Of a stretch of 64,000 nt of DNA, positions 35,788 to 47,993 are shown piece after piece. Origin of the DNA: Rhizopus arrhizus. Its lineage: Eukaryota > Mucoromycota > Mucoromycetes > Mucorales > Rhizopodaceae. The notes beneath the pieces are model-generated. The model made no database searches. It was not told where the DNA came from and saw only the letters and a program-made list of their open reading frames with translations. The stretch is taken from positions 1,736,001 through 1,800,000 of the forward strand of contig JAKZZE010000010.1 of assembly GCA_024220505.1 (NCBI GenBank). Direction: 5' to 3'. Both the position numbers and the translations under genes were made by a program. Positions within the stretch are counted from its first letter, which is position 1, and each line of letters starts with the position of its first letter.

Positions 35788-35870
35788 CTGAGATCTAATG
35801 AACCTTTATATAAAATGCACAAATCCTTTCCTTTTTATTCTTTTTTTTTTTAATTAATTGAATAAATCAT

Positions 35871-36567
35871 ATGAATTACGTAAAGACAAAGATTGCTGAA
35901 AAGATCCATGTACCAGAACTGGTAGAAACTGTTCGTGTCCAAAGCACTCGTCAGCTTAAAGTGGTTGAAGAAAAGTTTCCTTATGTCCATCAAACGCTAC
36001 CAAAGCATAACATGACTGATAAACAAAAGAAGAAGTTGCTGAAAAAGATTGAGCGTTTAGCTAAATGGTTAGATAATGCAGTACCTCATTCACCCATTCC
36101 TTTAGGTGTCGATTCAATTTTGGTAAAGAAAAAAAAAAAGATCCTAATGCTACAAACACATCATTTAACCATTCGCATAGGGATTTATTCCAGTTATTGG
36201 TGGTGCAATGGGAAGCATATGCTCACTTTATCAAAGTAAGTATGATTTATGATCTATAGGCAAGTCTAACAAAGAAATAAACAGTTTACTTATCAACTAC
36301 ATTTGGTATTCCCTTGTGGTTATTAATGCACATGCTATTTAATATCTTGGTAGACTTTGTCTTTAGCTTGATCCCTGTTATTGGTGGATTCCTTCATATG
36401 TTTATAAAGCAAACATCTACAATTATGAAGAGCTTAATGAATGGGTTAACGATGAAAATAGTCAAAAAGAAGAACAGCAAGAGATAAGTTGGAGACAATT
36501 AGGAAATGATATTTACAACGTCATGCCTATCGATCAACTAGTGAATAAGGCAAAGAAACAAAGCTAA
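35871..36567 (+). CDS. DUF4112 membrane protein; reading frame interrupted near the C-terminus
   Basis: Three exons. The first reads MNYVKTKIAEKIHVPELVE through KIERLAKWLDNAVPHSPIPL and GVDSIL. The second has GFIPVIGGAMGSICSLYQ and the third IYLSTTFGIPLWLLMHMLFN followed by DFVFSLIPVIGGFLHMF. This is the DUF4112 two-helix domain with duplicated IPVIGG motifs. After FLHMF the open frame continues as IKQTSTIMKSL and stops near 36484. The -1 frame gives YKANIYNYEELNEWVNDENS and continues to 36567, which fits the family consensus (FLD-F-YKAN-RN). One T appears to be missing at 36401-36403. Function of the family is unknown. Confidence 0.8.
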
Positions 36568-36632
36568 TAAAAAGTCACTTTTTTTTTGCATAAAAAATAT
36601 ATTTTTCATTTTTTTTTTCTTGTGTTACTTTG

Positions 36633-39600
36633 ATGTCAATACAGTTATTAGACAAGTCAACGATTAGAAATATACATTCTGGTCAAGTCATTGTTGACAT
36701 TGAGTCTATTGCAAAAGAACTTGTCGAGTAAAATATATAAAGTCAGTTACTCTTAGTATATACCTAACATGCTTGTAGAAACTCATTAGACGCTTCTGCT
36801 ACTTTTATTGAACTTAAATTTATAGACCACGGCCTACACTTTATTCAAGTAGAAAGTGAAAGTATTAAACATAGACACACAGTTAATGAATATGTATAGG
36901 TCAAGGATAATGGTCATGGTATTGAAGAAAAAGATAGAGCCTTTATAGCCAAACATCATTACACGTCCAAAATTAAAAGTTTTCAGGACTTGGAGAGCAT
37001 TTATACCTTTGGTTTTCGTGGGGAAGCCCTCCATTCAATCTGTTCAATATCCAAAAATGTTTCAGTGACCACAAAGACAAAAGATGATTCAATTTCAAAA
37101 AAATATGACCTCAGTGCTGAGGGTAACTTGATAGAGTAAGTAAATTTGCATAAATTGAATCTGCTCATATCTTTCCTATAGTGAACAAACAACCAATGCG
37201 TTTGCAGATTCAGGTACAATGATCTCAATCCATCAACCTTTTCTTCATTTACCTGTCAGAAGACAAGTTGCACAAAAAAATGCGGTAGCCAGCGTGAAAA
37301 GGATTCAAGAGCTTTTAGTAAAGTATGCACTTGTTTATCCTTCCATTCGATTTGCGTTTCACGACGCACCACAAACAGCCGGAAAACCCACTGTTTGGAT
37401 AAAACCTCCTACTTTAGATGTTGAAAGTGCCTTGACAATTCTTTATGGATCACAATTGTCTGATATGTTGGAGCGATTTATTGAAACGGATCCTCAACAT
37501 ACTTCTTTAACAGTCGATGTTATATTACCAAAAAAGAATTCAGGTAAGGAAAGCCAGTGAAAAAAAAAAAAAAAAAGAGCTTTTAGTAAGTCTTTTTTTT
37601 TTTTTTTTTTTTTTCAGATCCTTCTGTTATCCTTAAAGGCGGAGAACGTGTCTTTTTTATGTTAATCAACGACCCATTCACTATGTCAAATCTGAACTAA
37701 AGGAATTGGTAACAACCATCAGAAATAGATACAGGGAATCACTAGGAATTAGCGAAGGTATTTTATATTTTTATTCACGAAAAGACCGTTTGTTAATAAA
37801 AATATATACAACAGCTGTGAGCGCTAAAAAAACACCATTCATCTATATTCATATTCAATTATCTCCTGACGAATTTGATGGTATAGAAATCCATAACCTT
37901 TATGTGTATCATTAAATACTTAAATTTACTAGTTAATGTTGAACCCAACAAGACAACAATTTTATTTCACAACAAGCAAAGAATTATCAATCTCATAGAA
38001 TCTCTACTGGATAAACTATATCCTTCCAAAGCAGATGTCTTCTTTCGTCAACCTCTGGCTTCAAATCAACCCATTGCAGAAAGTGTACCACAAGCGTCAT
38101 CAAAGAGACTTGGTAAAGAGAATCAAATGATATCTGCCAAAAACATCATGAACTGGCAGATCAGCCCTTCATCTCAAACATCTAATGATGTACTTTCCAT
38201 AAAGCAGCCTGAATCATCGCGTTTATCCTTATCCTCCACTCCTATCACAAAACAAGTACCATCTTCTTCTCATCATACTCCCAAATCTGGAACACTATCC
38301 AATCAGTCACTACTCAATGTTGTTTCAAAACCAGGATCATCCTCTGGTAATTCGCTGTCCAATACTATACGAAAGCCATCATCCAGCCACAGTTTATTCG
38401 ATACGCCAAAATCATCTAATCATACCTCAATTAACGATAATACAACTAAGCCTGCTATATCTACTGCCCATCTGTCTCCTTCAATATCCAACACAACCTT
38501 GAAATCAATGGATCATTCACCTACTTCCAAAGCAGCGGATACTACTAAATCCAAACTAGTTCCATCAAGCATAGTTGCAAACTCATCTTCAATCACTTCC
38601 TATTTTCAAAAACCTACCGTCCAACGTCCCTCTCCTCAACCTGTGATTCAGCAGGATACCCTAGAGCAGCAATCGATGAATCAGCAACATACTCTACAGC
38701 AACCATCAAAATCACCTGTAATCCAGCCAGAGAAACTGATCCCTCGAAAACGTACTCACACAGATCTTTTCCCGGCCGAGAGTAGCAGAAGTACCTGGAA
38801 CAAGGTAGCCACGATCGAGGTGGACATGGACAGCATTCGATCCAATTATGCTCAGCGTAAAGAGCAGATGGCAAAGACATACCGAATGCGTATTGAAGAT
38901 TATATTGCTATTGAATTAACAGGAGAACCCTTCACACGTTTCATAACCCACTCTGATCAACTGATATTTTTCATAAAGGGAATTCATCCCGCAGAAGATG
39001 AAAGGATCCACAAGGTGAATCAAATAGGTGTCTTGAAATATAAAGAGTAAAAGGCTTTTTTTTTTCGCGAAATAGTACATGAACACTTACTTTTATTGTT
39101 TAGTATTCAAGATTATTGGATGAAGAATCAATTCATGAGTGAGCCATTGATCTCTCAAACAAAATTGAACCGGCCTGTCCAAGTACAATTCAGCACGAAG
39201 GATCCTTTATGTTCATCCCTGCTCTCATTGACATGCCGCGAACGGCTTGTGAAAGATGATTGCCACGGACAGAGAGATGTGACATTTAAAGAGATTACAG
39301 ATGAACGTGTGACACATAACGGATTTCAAGTGCGCTGGAGAAAAGGTAGCAAAATAGTATACAGACATACTGAATAACCCTATTTGTATAGAGCCTCATT
39401 TAGATTGTATTATTGTTCAATTCACAAGTATCTATCCTCTCGGTTCTGGTTATGGACCTGGCGACTTTCGAGAGCTTCTTTCCAATCCAGGCCGCCGACC
39501 AACCAAGGTCTTGAACTATTTAAAATGCATGGCTCAGGAACAAACGACTCACAGGACAATGGATGAAGAAAAACTAAAGCAAGTACTTGATAAATTACAA

Positions 39601-39678
39601 TGGCAAACCACCACAGGGACAGAATGGAAATTAGGTTTGCTTGACTCAACCATCGTTGCCTGTATGCTCACAGTTTAA
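36633..39678 (+). CDS. MutL homologue PMS1 (yeast Mlh2 type), DNA mismatch repair accessory factor; frame break near 37652
   Basis: Human PMS1/yeast Mlh2 pairs with MLH1 in an accessory MutL complex. The start MSIQLLDKSTIRNIHSGQV leads to the ATPase motifs KELVENSLDASATFIELKF, VKDNGHGIEEKD and YTSKIKSFQDLES followed by YTFGFRGEALHSICSIS. The transducer domain includes ERVFF then YVNQRPIHYVKSELKELV, and DVNVEPNKTTILFHN. A Ser/Thr/Pro/Gln-rich linker spans about 38000-38750. The C-terminal domain has DERVTHNGFQVRWRKGS and RPTKVLNYLKCMAQEQTT, as in PMS1. No DQHAxxE endonuclease motif is seen, as expected for this class. At GTC-TTT-TTT-ATG (37650-37658) one T is lacking, giving a stop at 37698-37700. 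About nine exons; the stop is 19 bp from the next, opposite gene. Confidence 0.85.
37544..37617 (+). repeat. PMS1 intron with A17 and T22 homopolymers
   Basis: Within one intron of the MutL gene, an A run (37560-37576) is followed after 16 bases by a T run (37593-37614) that forms the polypyrimidine tract ahead of CAG. The arms are complementary. Confidence 0.85.
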
Positions 39679-39697
39679 TGTAATAAAATAATCTTTT

Positions 39698-40804
39698 TTA
39701 TTTATTTTGTTGTTGCTGTTGTTCTCTTTCATGTTTTGTGCGTTTCATAAATTGATTGACTTTTCTAAACAGTTTACCATTGGAGCCTCGTCGCATGATG
39801 CCCAAGACAGTCATGACAGAAGAGTGGCGTTGGATATGTTGGTGGAGGATGGGTGTATATAACAGTGAGGCTGGATCACGTTCAAGGGTATCTGAGAGTT
39901 CTTGCAAGAGGATTTGCATGGGGTGGTTGTCCTTGACAAATTGACAAGCCAGCTTCAGCTCCTCATGACTCACTACCTTTCTAAGCTGTGAAATAGCCAA
40001 TTTAGAGCGGATGAGGAGCGCAAGGCATTCGGTACGGCCGTACTTGGTAGCCTGCAAGACAAGGGTGCTCGGCTGGGTCTGACGCGTGATGGGGTTCATA
40101 AGATCGCCAAGTAAAGTGAGATCGGCCTTGGCAGAGTGGATGAGCCAGTCGAGGGCCTCGACACGATCACCATTCGCTAGCAGACCAAACAGAGCCGTCT
40201 TTCGACCTGCGTCCCGTTGATTGACATCGGAGCCGCGAGAGACAAGCAAGTGAATGACAGGGTCCGGAGGTTGACAAAATCGGGCGGCATAATGCAGCGG
40301 TGTCCAGCCATCACCATCGCGTGCGTTTGGGTTGGCTTTGTGATTGAGTAAGAGGTCGATGCAGGGTAAAGGCTGATTGGGACAATATAAAGACACCATA
40401 TGAATCGCTTGCACATTATAGACATCGCGTGCAGTTACATCCGCTCCATTCTCGAGTAGGAGTTTCAAGAGCGAAAAGAGGGATGACTTGTGGTATCTGG
40501 CGTGTGAGATGACAAGATGGAGTAAGGTGCAGTCCGTGTCTGGATCCCGTGTGTTCAAGAGAGTCGTCAGATCAATGCCGTTATTATTCTCAATGTAATG
40601 CTGAAGCGCTTCTTTATTGCCTTGTTCTGCCGCTTTCCAAATTGACATATCTGGTTTCTCTGCTGGTTCTTCTAATTCAATTGAGATATGCTGGATTTCT
40701 TCAATAGACTGTGGCTCCTGAAGGATGTGGTTGTTCAAACAGGTTTCGATTGGCGGCTTTGTGCTGCTGAGCAAAGCAAATGTACGAGTAAACACAGTGG
40801 GCAT
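39698..40804 (-). CDS. ankyrin repeat protein
   Basis: Intronless, 368 aa. At least four ankyrin repeats lie between residues about 65 and 270: CTLLHLVISHARYHKSSLFS, LKLLLENGADVTARDVYNVQ, GWTPLHYAARFCQPPDPVIH and LVSRGSDVNQRDAGRKTALF, all with the TPLHxAA/GADVNxxD pattern. The C-terminal 100 residues are helical and basic, ending in a Lys/Arg/Gln tail (KRTKHEREQQQQQNK). No SOCS box, kinase or other partner domain is seen, so it is a presumed protein-binding adaptor. The G+C content is noticeably higher than its surroundings. Convergent with PMS1. Confidence 0.85.
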   Translation of the reverse strand: MPTVFTRTFALLSSTKPPIETCLNNHILQEPQSIEEIQHISIELEEPAEKPDMSIWKAAEQGNKEALQHYIENNNGIDLTTLLNTRDPDTDCTLLHLVISHARYHKSSLFSLLKLLLENGADVTARDVYNVQAIHMVSLYCPNQPLPCIDLLLNHKANPNARDGDGWTPLHYAARFCQPPDPVIHLLVSRGSDVNQRDAGRKTALFGLLANGDRVEALDWLIHSAKADLTLLGDLMNPITRQTQPSTLVLQATKYGRTECLALLIRSKLAISQLRKVVSHEELKLACQFVKDNHPMQILLQELSDTLERDPASLLYTPILHQHIQRHSSVMTVLGIMRRGSNGKLFRKVNQFMKRTKHEREQQQQQNK

Positions 40805-41082
40805 ATCTAAATTTTTTTTAAAAAATAAAACAAAATAAAAGAAGCAAAAAGAAATAAGGGATCAATTAAAAAGGTGCAAGAAAATGCTTTCCTTCATCCG
40901 GAAAATTTTCTTATTTTAGTTTGATCCAAAATTGATGTATGCTTAGATAACACTTTGCTCATTTGGCCACTTGCCTCCTTATTGGTTCGCCTCCTTAAAG
41001 ACTTGCCACACACTCACACATTAAAAAAAAGTAACACCCAGCACACATAAAAAAATTTAGGTGTTCTTTTTTTTTTTCTTCA

Positions 41083-42343
41083 ATGGCTAGTAAAGGAACA
41101 GAAAAAACATTACAGAAATTAAGAGAGTCTGTAAATGGTGGGAATTATTATGAGGCTCACCAAATGTACAGAACTGTTGCTAGAAGGTAATAAACAGAGA
41201 ACTTTAAAAAAGAACAAACCAGTTGAAACACCAGAATAGATATAATAAGCAGCAAAAATATGAAGACACCATTCGCTTACTTCATGACGGTGCCATTTTA
41301 TTATTACAACACAAACAAAATGGCTCAGGATCTGATTTAGCTAATTACATGCTTGATACTTATAAACTTGCTAATTTACCTGTCAATGAAACTTCATTAG
41401 GTAAGTAAAAACAAAAAAAAAAAAGCATAAAAGGGAATTAACGCGACCAAAATAAAAAGATCGTATTGTCGAAATTTTGAACTTGTTTCCTGCCAATGAA
41501 GTGGGCCGAAAAACATTTATTAGTAATGCCATTAGGTAATTATATCTATTTGCACGAAAAACAAGTAAAAGGTTTACACTTCAACTAGATGGACAAAAGA
41601 TGATGAACATTACCCTGATGGAGATCCCGAATTACACGACTTTGTAGGCACTATGCTTTATAACGGTAAGTAAAAGGGGACTTCTTGAAAAGAAAGCAAA
41701 AAAAAAAAAATTAACGTACGAAAAGAGAAAAAGTACAGTCAAGCAGAAGAGCATTTGCTTTTAGGAACAGAGCACAGTGCTGGTTTGTTAGGTACTCTGG
41801 CTTATGAATGGGCAACTGAACAAAAATCAACAAGCAAAGGCATTTATCTCGCAAGAGTCGTGCTTCAGTAAGAGAAAACAGGAATGATACAAAAAAGACG
41901 ATATTTATCTTTTTTTTTTTTTGTTCAGATATGTAGCATCCAAAGATATTCACTATGCCAACCTGTCCTATACAAACTTTATCAAAGCAGGAAATCAACC
42001 TACGGCAGCTCAATTGAAAGTACGTCGCGCACCTGCTGATGAACCTTCCGATATCGATGTTTATGGTGATTCCTGGATCAATTTCACTCAGTTACTTTTA
42101 TTAACGATCCAAAGGGATGCCTCAGATCTCTTTAAGGAATTGAAATCTAAATACCAAGGCTTGTATGGATCTGAATCTAACTTTATTGAACTCATGGATG
42201 ACATTGGACTTGTTTACTTTAATATTCCCAAACCAAGAAAGCAAAGTAATATGCTTCAAGAAATGATGGCCAACTTGTTTGGTGGTGGTGGTAGTGGAGC
42301 ACCACAAATAGGCAATGGTGGATCCAAAGTGGATCTTGATTAA
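41083..42343 (+). CDS. GET4: GET4/TRC35, guided entry of tail-anchored proteins factor
   Basis: Get4 with Get5 hands tail-anchored proteins from Sgt2 to the Get3 ATPase. The start MASKGTEKTLQKLRESVNGG and NYYEAHQMYRTVARR is the typical N-terminal helix pair. Further exons give TIRLLHDGAILLLQH, DPELHDFVGTMLYN, AEEHLLLGTEH and DSWINFTQLLLLTIQRDA, then a final helix FIELMDDIGLVYFNIPKP. The last exon ends in a Gly-rich tail (LFGGGGSGAPQIGNGG). Helical alpha-solenoid throughout. About seven short exons. Divergent from the ankyrin gene. Confidence 0.9.
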
Positions 42344-43283
42344 ATCTAATAAAACTTTATTTTATCTTTTTTCTACAACGATGCAATCTCACCATATGCA
42401 TATGGTGAGTCTAACATGTTCGATGGCGACTGTTACATACTTTTATTATGATATCCTTTATACTAAGAACTATAAAATTTACTTTTAAGAAAAAAAAAAA
42501 AAAAAAAGAAAAAAGTAAAACATGAGTTTATATCATATATGCTCAGTGCAATGATAGTAAATCGCCTATTTAAAAGGGATGGAATATCAAGATGTATAGA
42601 TCAAAATAATGCTGGAAGTATATCTCCTAATGTTAAAAGGAAAAAGCGATTAAAGTGAGGATTTAGCTTGTTGCTTTCAGAGACATGCTTATGTATAATT
42701 GTTTCAGTAGTACGGAAGGATATAATAAAGTTAATGGGCCCTGTAACCCAAATTACGATCACTACTTGACAGAAATCAGAAAAATTCCAAGCATGTGTCT
42801 TTAAAGTGCAAGATATGATGGTATGCATCATTCAGCATGTCATATAAGCAACCAGTATAAAGAATGCTACATCAAGTCGAAACTCACTGAAATAATGGAC
42901 GAGAAGTAGGTCAAATAGACTAGATCCTATCATGCTATTCAAAGATGTAACCCGACTAAATTTTTTTTATATTCTACATTTCTATTTTTACTAGTTTCTT
43001 TCCTCCTTTTTTTTTTTTATATAAAGAAGACGTTACTTAAAGAAAAAGAAATCTAGCTTAAAAGTCTACATTTATGTCTTCATTCTCTATATAACCAAAA
43101 TTTTTATAGAGCCAAACAGCTTTATACCCTTATTGTTATTGAACTATAAATCATTTTTTTTTTTTTTTAAATGGTTTTATTAACTATAAATCATTTTAAA
43201 TCAGATGAAAATGCAGTTGTCAAAACCTGACTTTCAAAAAAGCTTAGCTTTCACTTTTTTTTTTGTTTTTTATTTTTTTCTGC
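42344..43283. other. intergenic region
   Basis: About 940 bp, AT-rich with several A/T runs. A minus-strand frame at 42601-42831 reads HAWNFSDFCQVVIVIWVTGP, which could be a decayed element or gene piece, but there is no supporting context. Otherwise nothing seen. Confidence 0.45.
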
Positions 43284-46046
43284 ATGAGTGAAAAGAGAAA
43301 AAGAGAAGAACGATCTGAATCACCAGAAGAAGAATCTCGACTTAAAGTATATTATCTTCAGGAGTTATTCTTTCATGACTTGTATAAATGCTCAAATTTG
43401 TATTCTTTTCATTAGGCCATTGCTGCTTCCAAATTACAAGCATACACTGTTGGTAGACAAAAGAAATCAGCTTATGAGAGACACAAAGAAGAGACCGATT
43501 TGAAGAAACAGGTAAGATTAACCTCAAATATAAGTTCGTTTACTTATTTGTCTTTTTAATTTAGCAAGAATCTTTGGAAGCTGCAAAAGTTTATGCAGAA
43601 TTTGTTGCTTCTTTCCAAGAACCTACTTCATACAAATTAGGCACAAGCTCTTTTGTAAAAGCAGGCACTTTGAATCCTGCAACAAGTAACATAATTAAAA
43701 TATGATAGAGAGAAACTTAGAACTTAGCATGCTTTCATCTTGAATAGATGTAACAAGTCAATCGACACCAAAAGCAACAACAACAACAGCAGCAGCAACG
43801 AAATCAACATTTAAAGCAATGCCATTCGTAAAAGCTGGTGAGAGTATGAAACCGTTTATACAAGATGACGATGACGATTCAGAAGAAGACGAACTTGCAA
43901 AACTGAAAAAATCCAAAGCCCAAAAGCGAAACTTGGACACCTTTTTAGAGGAAATCAAAAAGTAAATCGCCCTTTGTCTTGTCATTTGGAAAACGTTGCT
44001 GACTTATTCCAATAGGGAACAGCAAGTACGCAGTATTAACAAATCAGAACATACAATTCCGACCGGTATAACTTTGCAATTTACCTCTTTGATATTATGA
44101 TTGTGAGTTCTAAATTATTGAACAGACGATGCTGTTTTGGGTGATGGCGATTCACATTCAACAAATCTTTATGTGGGTAATATTCATCCGACAGTGACAG
44201 AAATGGGCTTATGCCATGAGTTTGGTAAATTTGGACCGATTGCTTCTGTCAAGATTATGTGGCCACGCACACTAGAAGAAAAGGAGAAAGGAAGAAATAA
44301 TGGGTTTGTATGTTTCATGAACCGGGAAGATGCAGCAGAGGCTATCAAAGGTTTAAATGGAATTGAACTCGAAGGATTCAAATTACGTGTGGGATGGGGC
44401 AAAGCAGTTCCTTTGCCTGCTGAGCCTGTCTTTGGTAAGTTGGCAATTGAATCATGAAGAAAAACAACTAATAATGTTTTTTCTTTCCCTTAGTATTGGA
44501 GCAAGCTTCAACAGCCACCAAGACAGGCCTTCCATTCAATGCACAAATTGATCCAGGCGCACCTGGAGTGGTAAGAATATTAGAAGAAAATATAAAATGT
44601 GTTTTAATTTAGTTTATGTAGAATTCTAGACCAAGAGCGGTAGTTAATGTTGTGAAGCCAACAGATATACAAGTGCTTCGTATTATACACCGCGTAGTCG
44701 AGCGTGTGATTGAACATGGACCGATGTTTGAAGTAGGATTACACTTGGATGAATTATTTTCTTTTACTCATCTGGACAATATAGGAAATCATTATGAGCA
44801 GGGAACAAAATAATACATTATTTAAATTCTTGTTTGATAATACGGTAAACACGCTTTTTTTATGACAAGTGGCTAAACTAAAAGAGAATATAATCTGACC
44901 TTTGAACAAAAAAAAAAAAAAAAAGTCGCCAGAACACGTTTATTATCGATGGAGATTGTATTCAATGCTGCAAGGTGATACAAAATCAAGGTGGAATGAT
45001 GAACCATTTCAAATGTTTGAAGGTGGCGCCTGGTGGATTCCTCCTGAATTACCTTTTATAGATGAGGTATTTTTTTTTTCGAGTTTGAAACAAAGAGAAT
45101 AACCACTTTACAAGTATTCTGAGGATCCAGCATTTGACACTGAAGACGAATTAGCAGAAAATGAAAATGTGGCAAAAGGAACCTTGGGCAAGATAGCTAA
45201 ACAAAGATTGGCTATTTTGCTACGTGAAGTAACATTTCAACGAGGCACTATTGCCCGTGCCATGGCGTTTGCTATTGACCATTCGGACGCAGCTACGGAG
45301 GTAATAACAACAAAATGAGAGAGTTACTGTTTTAGGCTTAGACTGTATATAGATTGTGAATATTCTGTGTAAATCCATACTTGTACCCGACTCTCCATTG
45401 TCAGCCAAATTAGCCAGGTTGTATTTAGTATCCGATATTTTACATAACAGTAGTGTACATGTATCTAATGCATGGAAATACCGTAAAGAGTAAGACAGAA
45501 AAAGAAAAGGATAGAAAATAAAGAAAATAACTCTCTTTATAGATTCGAAACGCAGTTGCCACTCTTATTTGATCATTTTAATTCAATCTACCGATCCATT
45601 AATGCGCGATTAAAAGCTGAACAAATGAGGGTAACTAGATTAGCACCATTTGAGAAGAAAGACTTAGCTTTTTGTAATAGAAATATATCTCTTCTGTAAT
45701 CAGTGTTTGGGAGAATTGGATGATATTTCCAAAATTTTATACAGACCAATTGAAAAGTATATTCTTAAAGAAAGATGGCAATACAACCCACCAATCTGTA
45801 GAAGAAGAAGAAGAAGAAGAAAACATAGATGGCGAACCTATCGAAAATGATGATGTTGATGGTGAACCTATTGATGACGATATAGATGGTGAACCTATCG
45901 ATGATGACTTTGATGGTGAACCCATGCAAGAAGATGAAACTATAGATGATAACATAATGAAAGACAATAATATAAATGGTGAAACATTGGGAGAAGATCC
46001 AGAAATTGAATTGAGCCAAATTGATGACATGTTTTGCATAAAATAA
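43284..46046 (+). CDS. U2 snRNP-associated SURP-domain protein (U2SURP/SR140)
   Basis: Spliceosomal U2-associated factor, absent from budding yeast. Domains in order: a Lys/Glu-rich N-terminus with the FxxxxQ-like QEPTSYKLGTSSFVKAG; an RRM (TNLYVGNIHPTVTEMGLCHE, with RNP1-like NNGFVCFMNR); a SURP module (IIHRVVERVIEHGPMFE continuing across an intron to IIMSREQNNTLFKFLFDNT and SPEHVYYRWRLYSMLQGD); and a CID-like domain (IAKQRLAILLREVTFQRGTI, LARLYLVSDILHNSSVHVSN, VWENWMIFPKFYTDQLKSIF). The C-terminus is an acidic repeat of DGEPIDDD type (45820-45930), as in the animal protein. About ten exons with tiny introns. An A-run precedes the SPEHVYY exon and serves as part of its intron. Confidence 0.9.
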
Positions 46047-47993
46047 ATAAAAAGCGGCGATCGTCCGTGTAACATTAAGATTTTATCCTCTTGTTTATTC
46101 CCCTATCCTCTAGCTAATTCTAGATCTTTCGAAGCTTACAACAGATATCTGTCTATCATACTTATTAGACATTTAATACATGTTACAAGTGCGTTACTAT
46201 GGTTACAATACTAACCATCAATTTGAAGTTTGAATAGGTTAATACATGCTTTGATTATGAATCAGATAAGGAATCGTCAAGAAAGCACATTTTAATTTTT
46301 TTTTTTTTTTTCATAAAATATACGCTTCTTTATGATTATAACCGAACTTTCTAGTAAAAACAAAATAGCTGTATAATTTCAATCAAAGCTTTTGCCAAGC
46401 TTTTTTTAATATAGTCTTGCACGGACTAATTGATTTGTTAAATTTTAATATTGAACTTGAAAAGATGTTTTCTATTCTAAACAAAGCTTCAATTGAAATG
46501 TATAGAATTGAAGCATAAGTAACACGCTATAGTCTAAAAAAGGGAAAATATTCTGAAAGTAAAAATTTAACAAACAAATGATATTAAAATTTGATGAGTT
46601 AACCCACAGAGCTGCATATATAAAACTAGCAAAAAGAAACGATTAAAACCAACTATTGAAAATTGCAAAAGAATTGAACCCATTCGATCATCTTTACTTC
46701 TTTTGTCATTTCATATTTTCTTGTTCTGTACACTCAGTTTTAATAAAAATTGATGTGTTTGCTGGAATTTGTTTTAAAGGTCTTTTGTTACGAGTACATA
46801 TAGTGTTCAGTTGATTCACTGTCAGATAACACGCGTCTTTATAAAGTTGTATGTCTCCGCTTCATTTGGATTATGTAAGGTGTTTGTTATGATAAAATGA
46901 CACGCGACAGATCTCTGATACACTCCTTGTGAACAGCACCAAATAGTGACACAAATGTTTACAATAAATAAATTAAAAGCACGTAACTGAACCTAATAAA
47001 GCAAAATAAAATAAAAAATCCAATTGACTGGGTGATGGTTGCTTTTGGTTATAAAATTTGAAAGGTGATGAAAAATGACTATTGCCAACTTCAATTAAGG
47101 GGATTCAATTGAACGAGACAGATTGACCAAAAGAAAAAGAGAAAACACGTTTAAGCAAAGACAGTGATGCATTTTAAAAAATCTTTTTTGTATCTTTTGT
47201 TGAATTCTATTCAAGGCAAATAATGATAAACACAACCATAGACCGCACCAGCCATGTTTAATACAGTTTAGACTGTATACAATCTATCTTGATTATTCTG
47301 TCTAATATATTCCCAGTGACACGAGAAAATATTGGAAATTAAAATTGAATTAAATATTAAAAGTTAATTAAATTAAATATCACAAAGTTCACGTTTTTTT
47401 CAAACCTTCTCCCTTTTTTATTCATTGTTCAAGCTATGAGAGGTGGAGTCCAATGTCAGGCCACTTGTTCCTTAAAAGACAACCGTTGTTCATCCACTAA
47501 ACCACGTGTATGCACAGAACATGAAAGCGTGTGTAACCTTTTTTATTCACACAAAAAAAGGGTCATTTACAAATAAACTCAGGTCAAATTCAACACACAC
47601 GCACAAAATAAGGGATCATATCACAGCGCTACTTTATATATGAAAAATATATACAAACATTGACATAAAAAAACAATTAAAACTTTATAAAACATTATTC
47701 CATCTTTTTCATTCCTTTTCTAAAAGCCTTTTTTTTGTTTTCGTTTTTCTATTTCCTTTCTTTTTTTTTTAATTTAGTTATAAAACTTGATCTTCAGGCA
47801 AGAACTTGGCCAGAACATAAACGTAATATATTGCACACGCGTAAATCCTAAACGGGGCCCTGTTCTTTTTTTTTTTTTTTTCGGAAATAAAAAGTTTTGG
47901 TAACCTGTCAATTGTATATAAAAACTTGTAGATCTTTTCTTTCTTTTCTGTCTTCTTTCCCTCTTGTTTTTTTTTATAATTCTCATTTTACAA
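46047..47993. other. 1.9 kb intergenic region upstream of the homeobox gene
   Basis: No gene seen. AT-rich, with a less AT-rich patch near 47420-47530 that holds ccacgtgt (CACGTG at about 47503), followed by long T runs (47870-47882 and others) shortly before the start. Possibly an extended promoter with upstream control sites. Confidence 0.45.

Noticed and set aside
45720..46046. Separate small acidic gene (108 aa)
   Set aside because: It is the last exon of U2SURP: VWENWMIFPKFYTDQL continues the CID-like domain, and the DGEPIDDD repeats are the known C-terminal tail.
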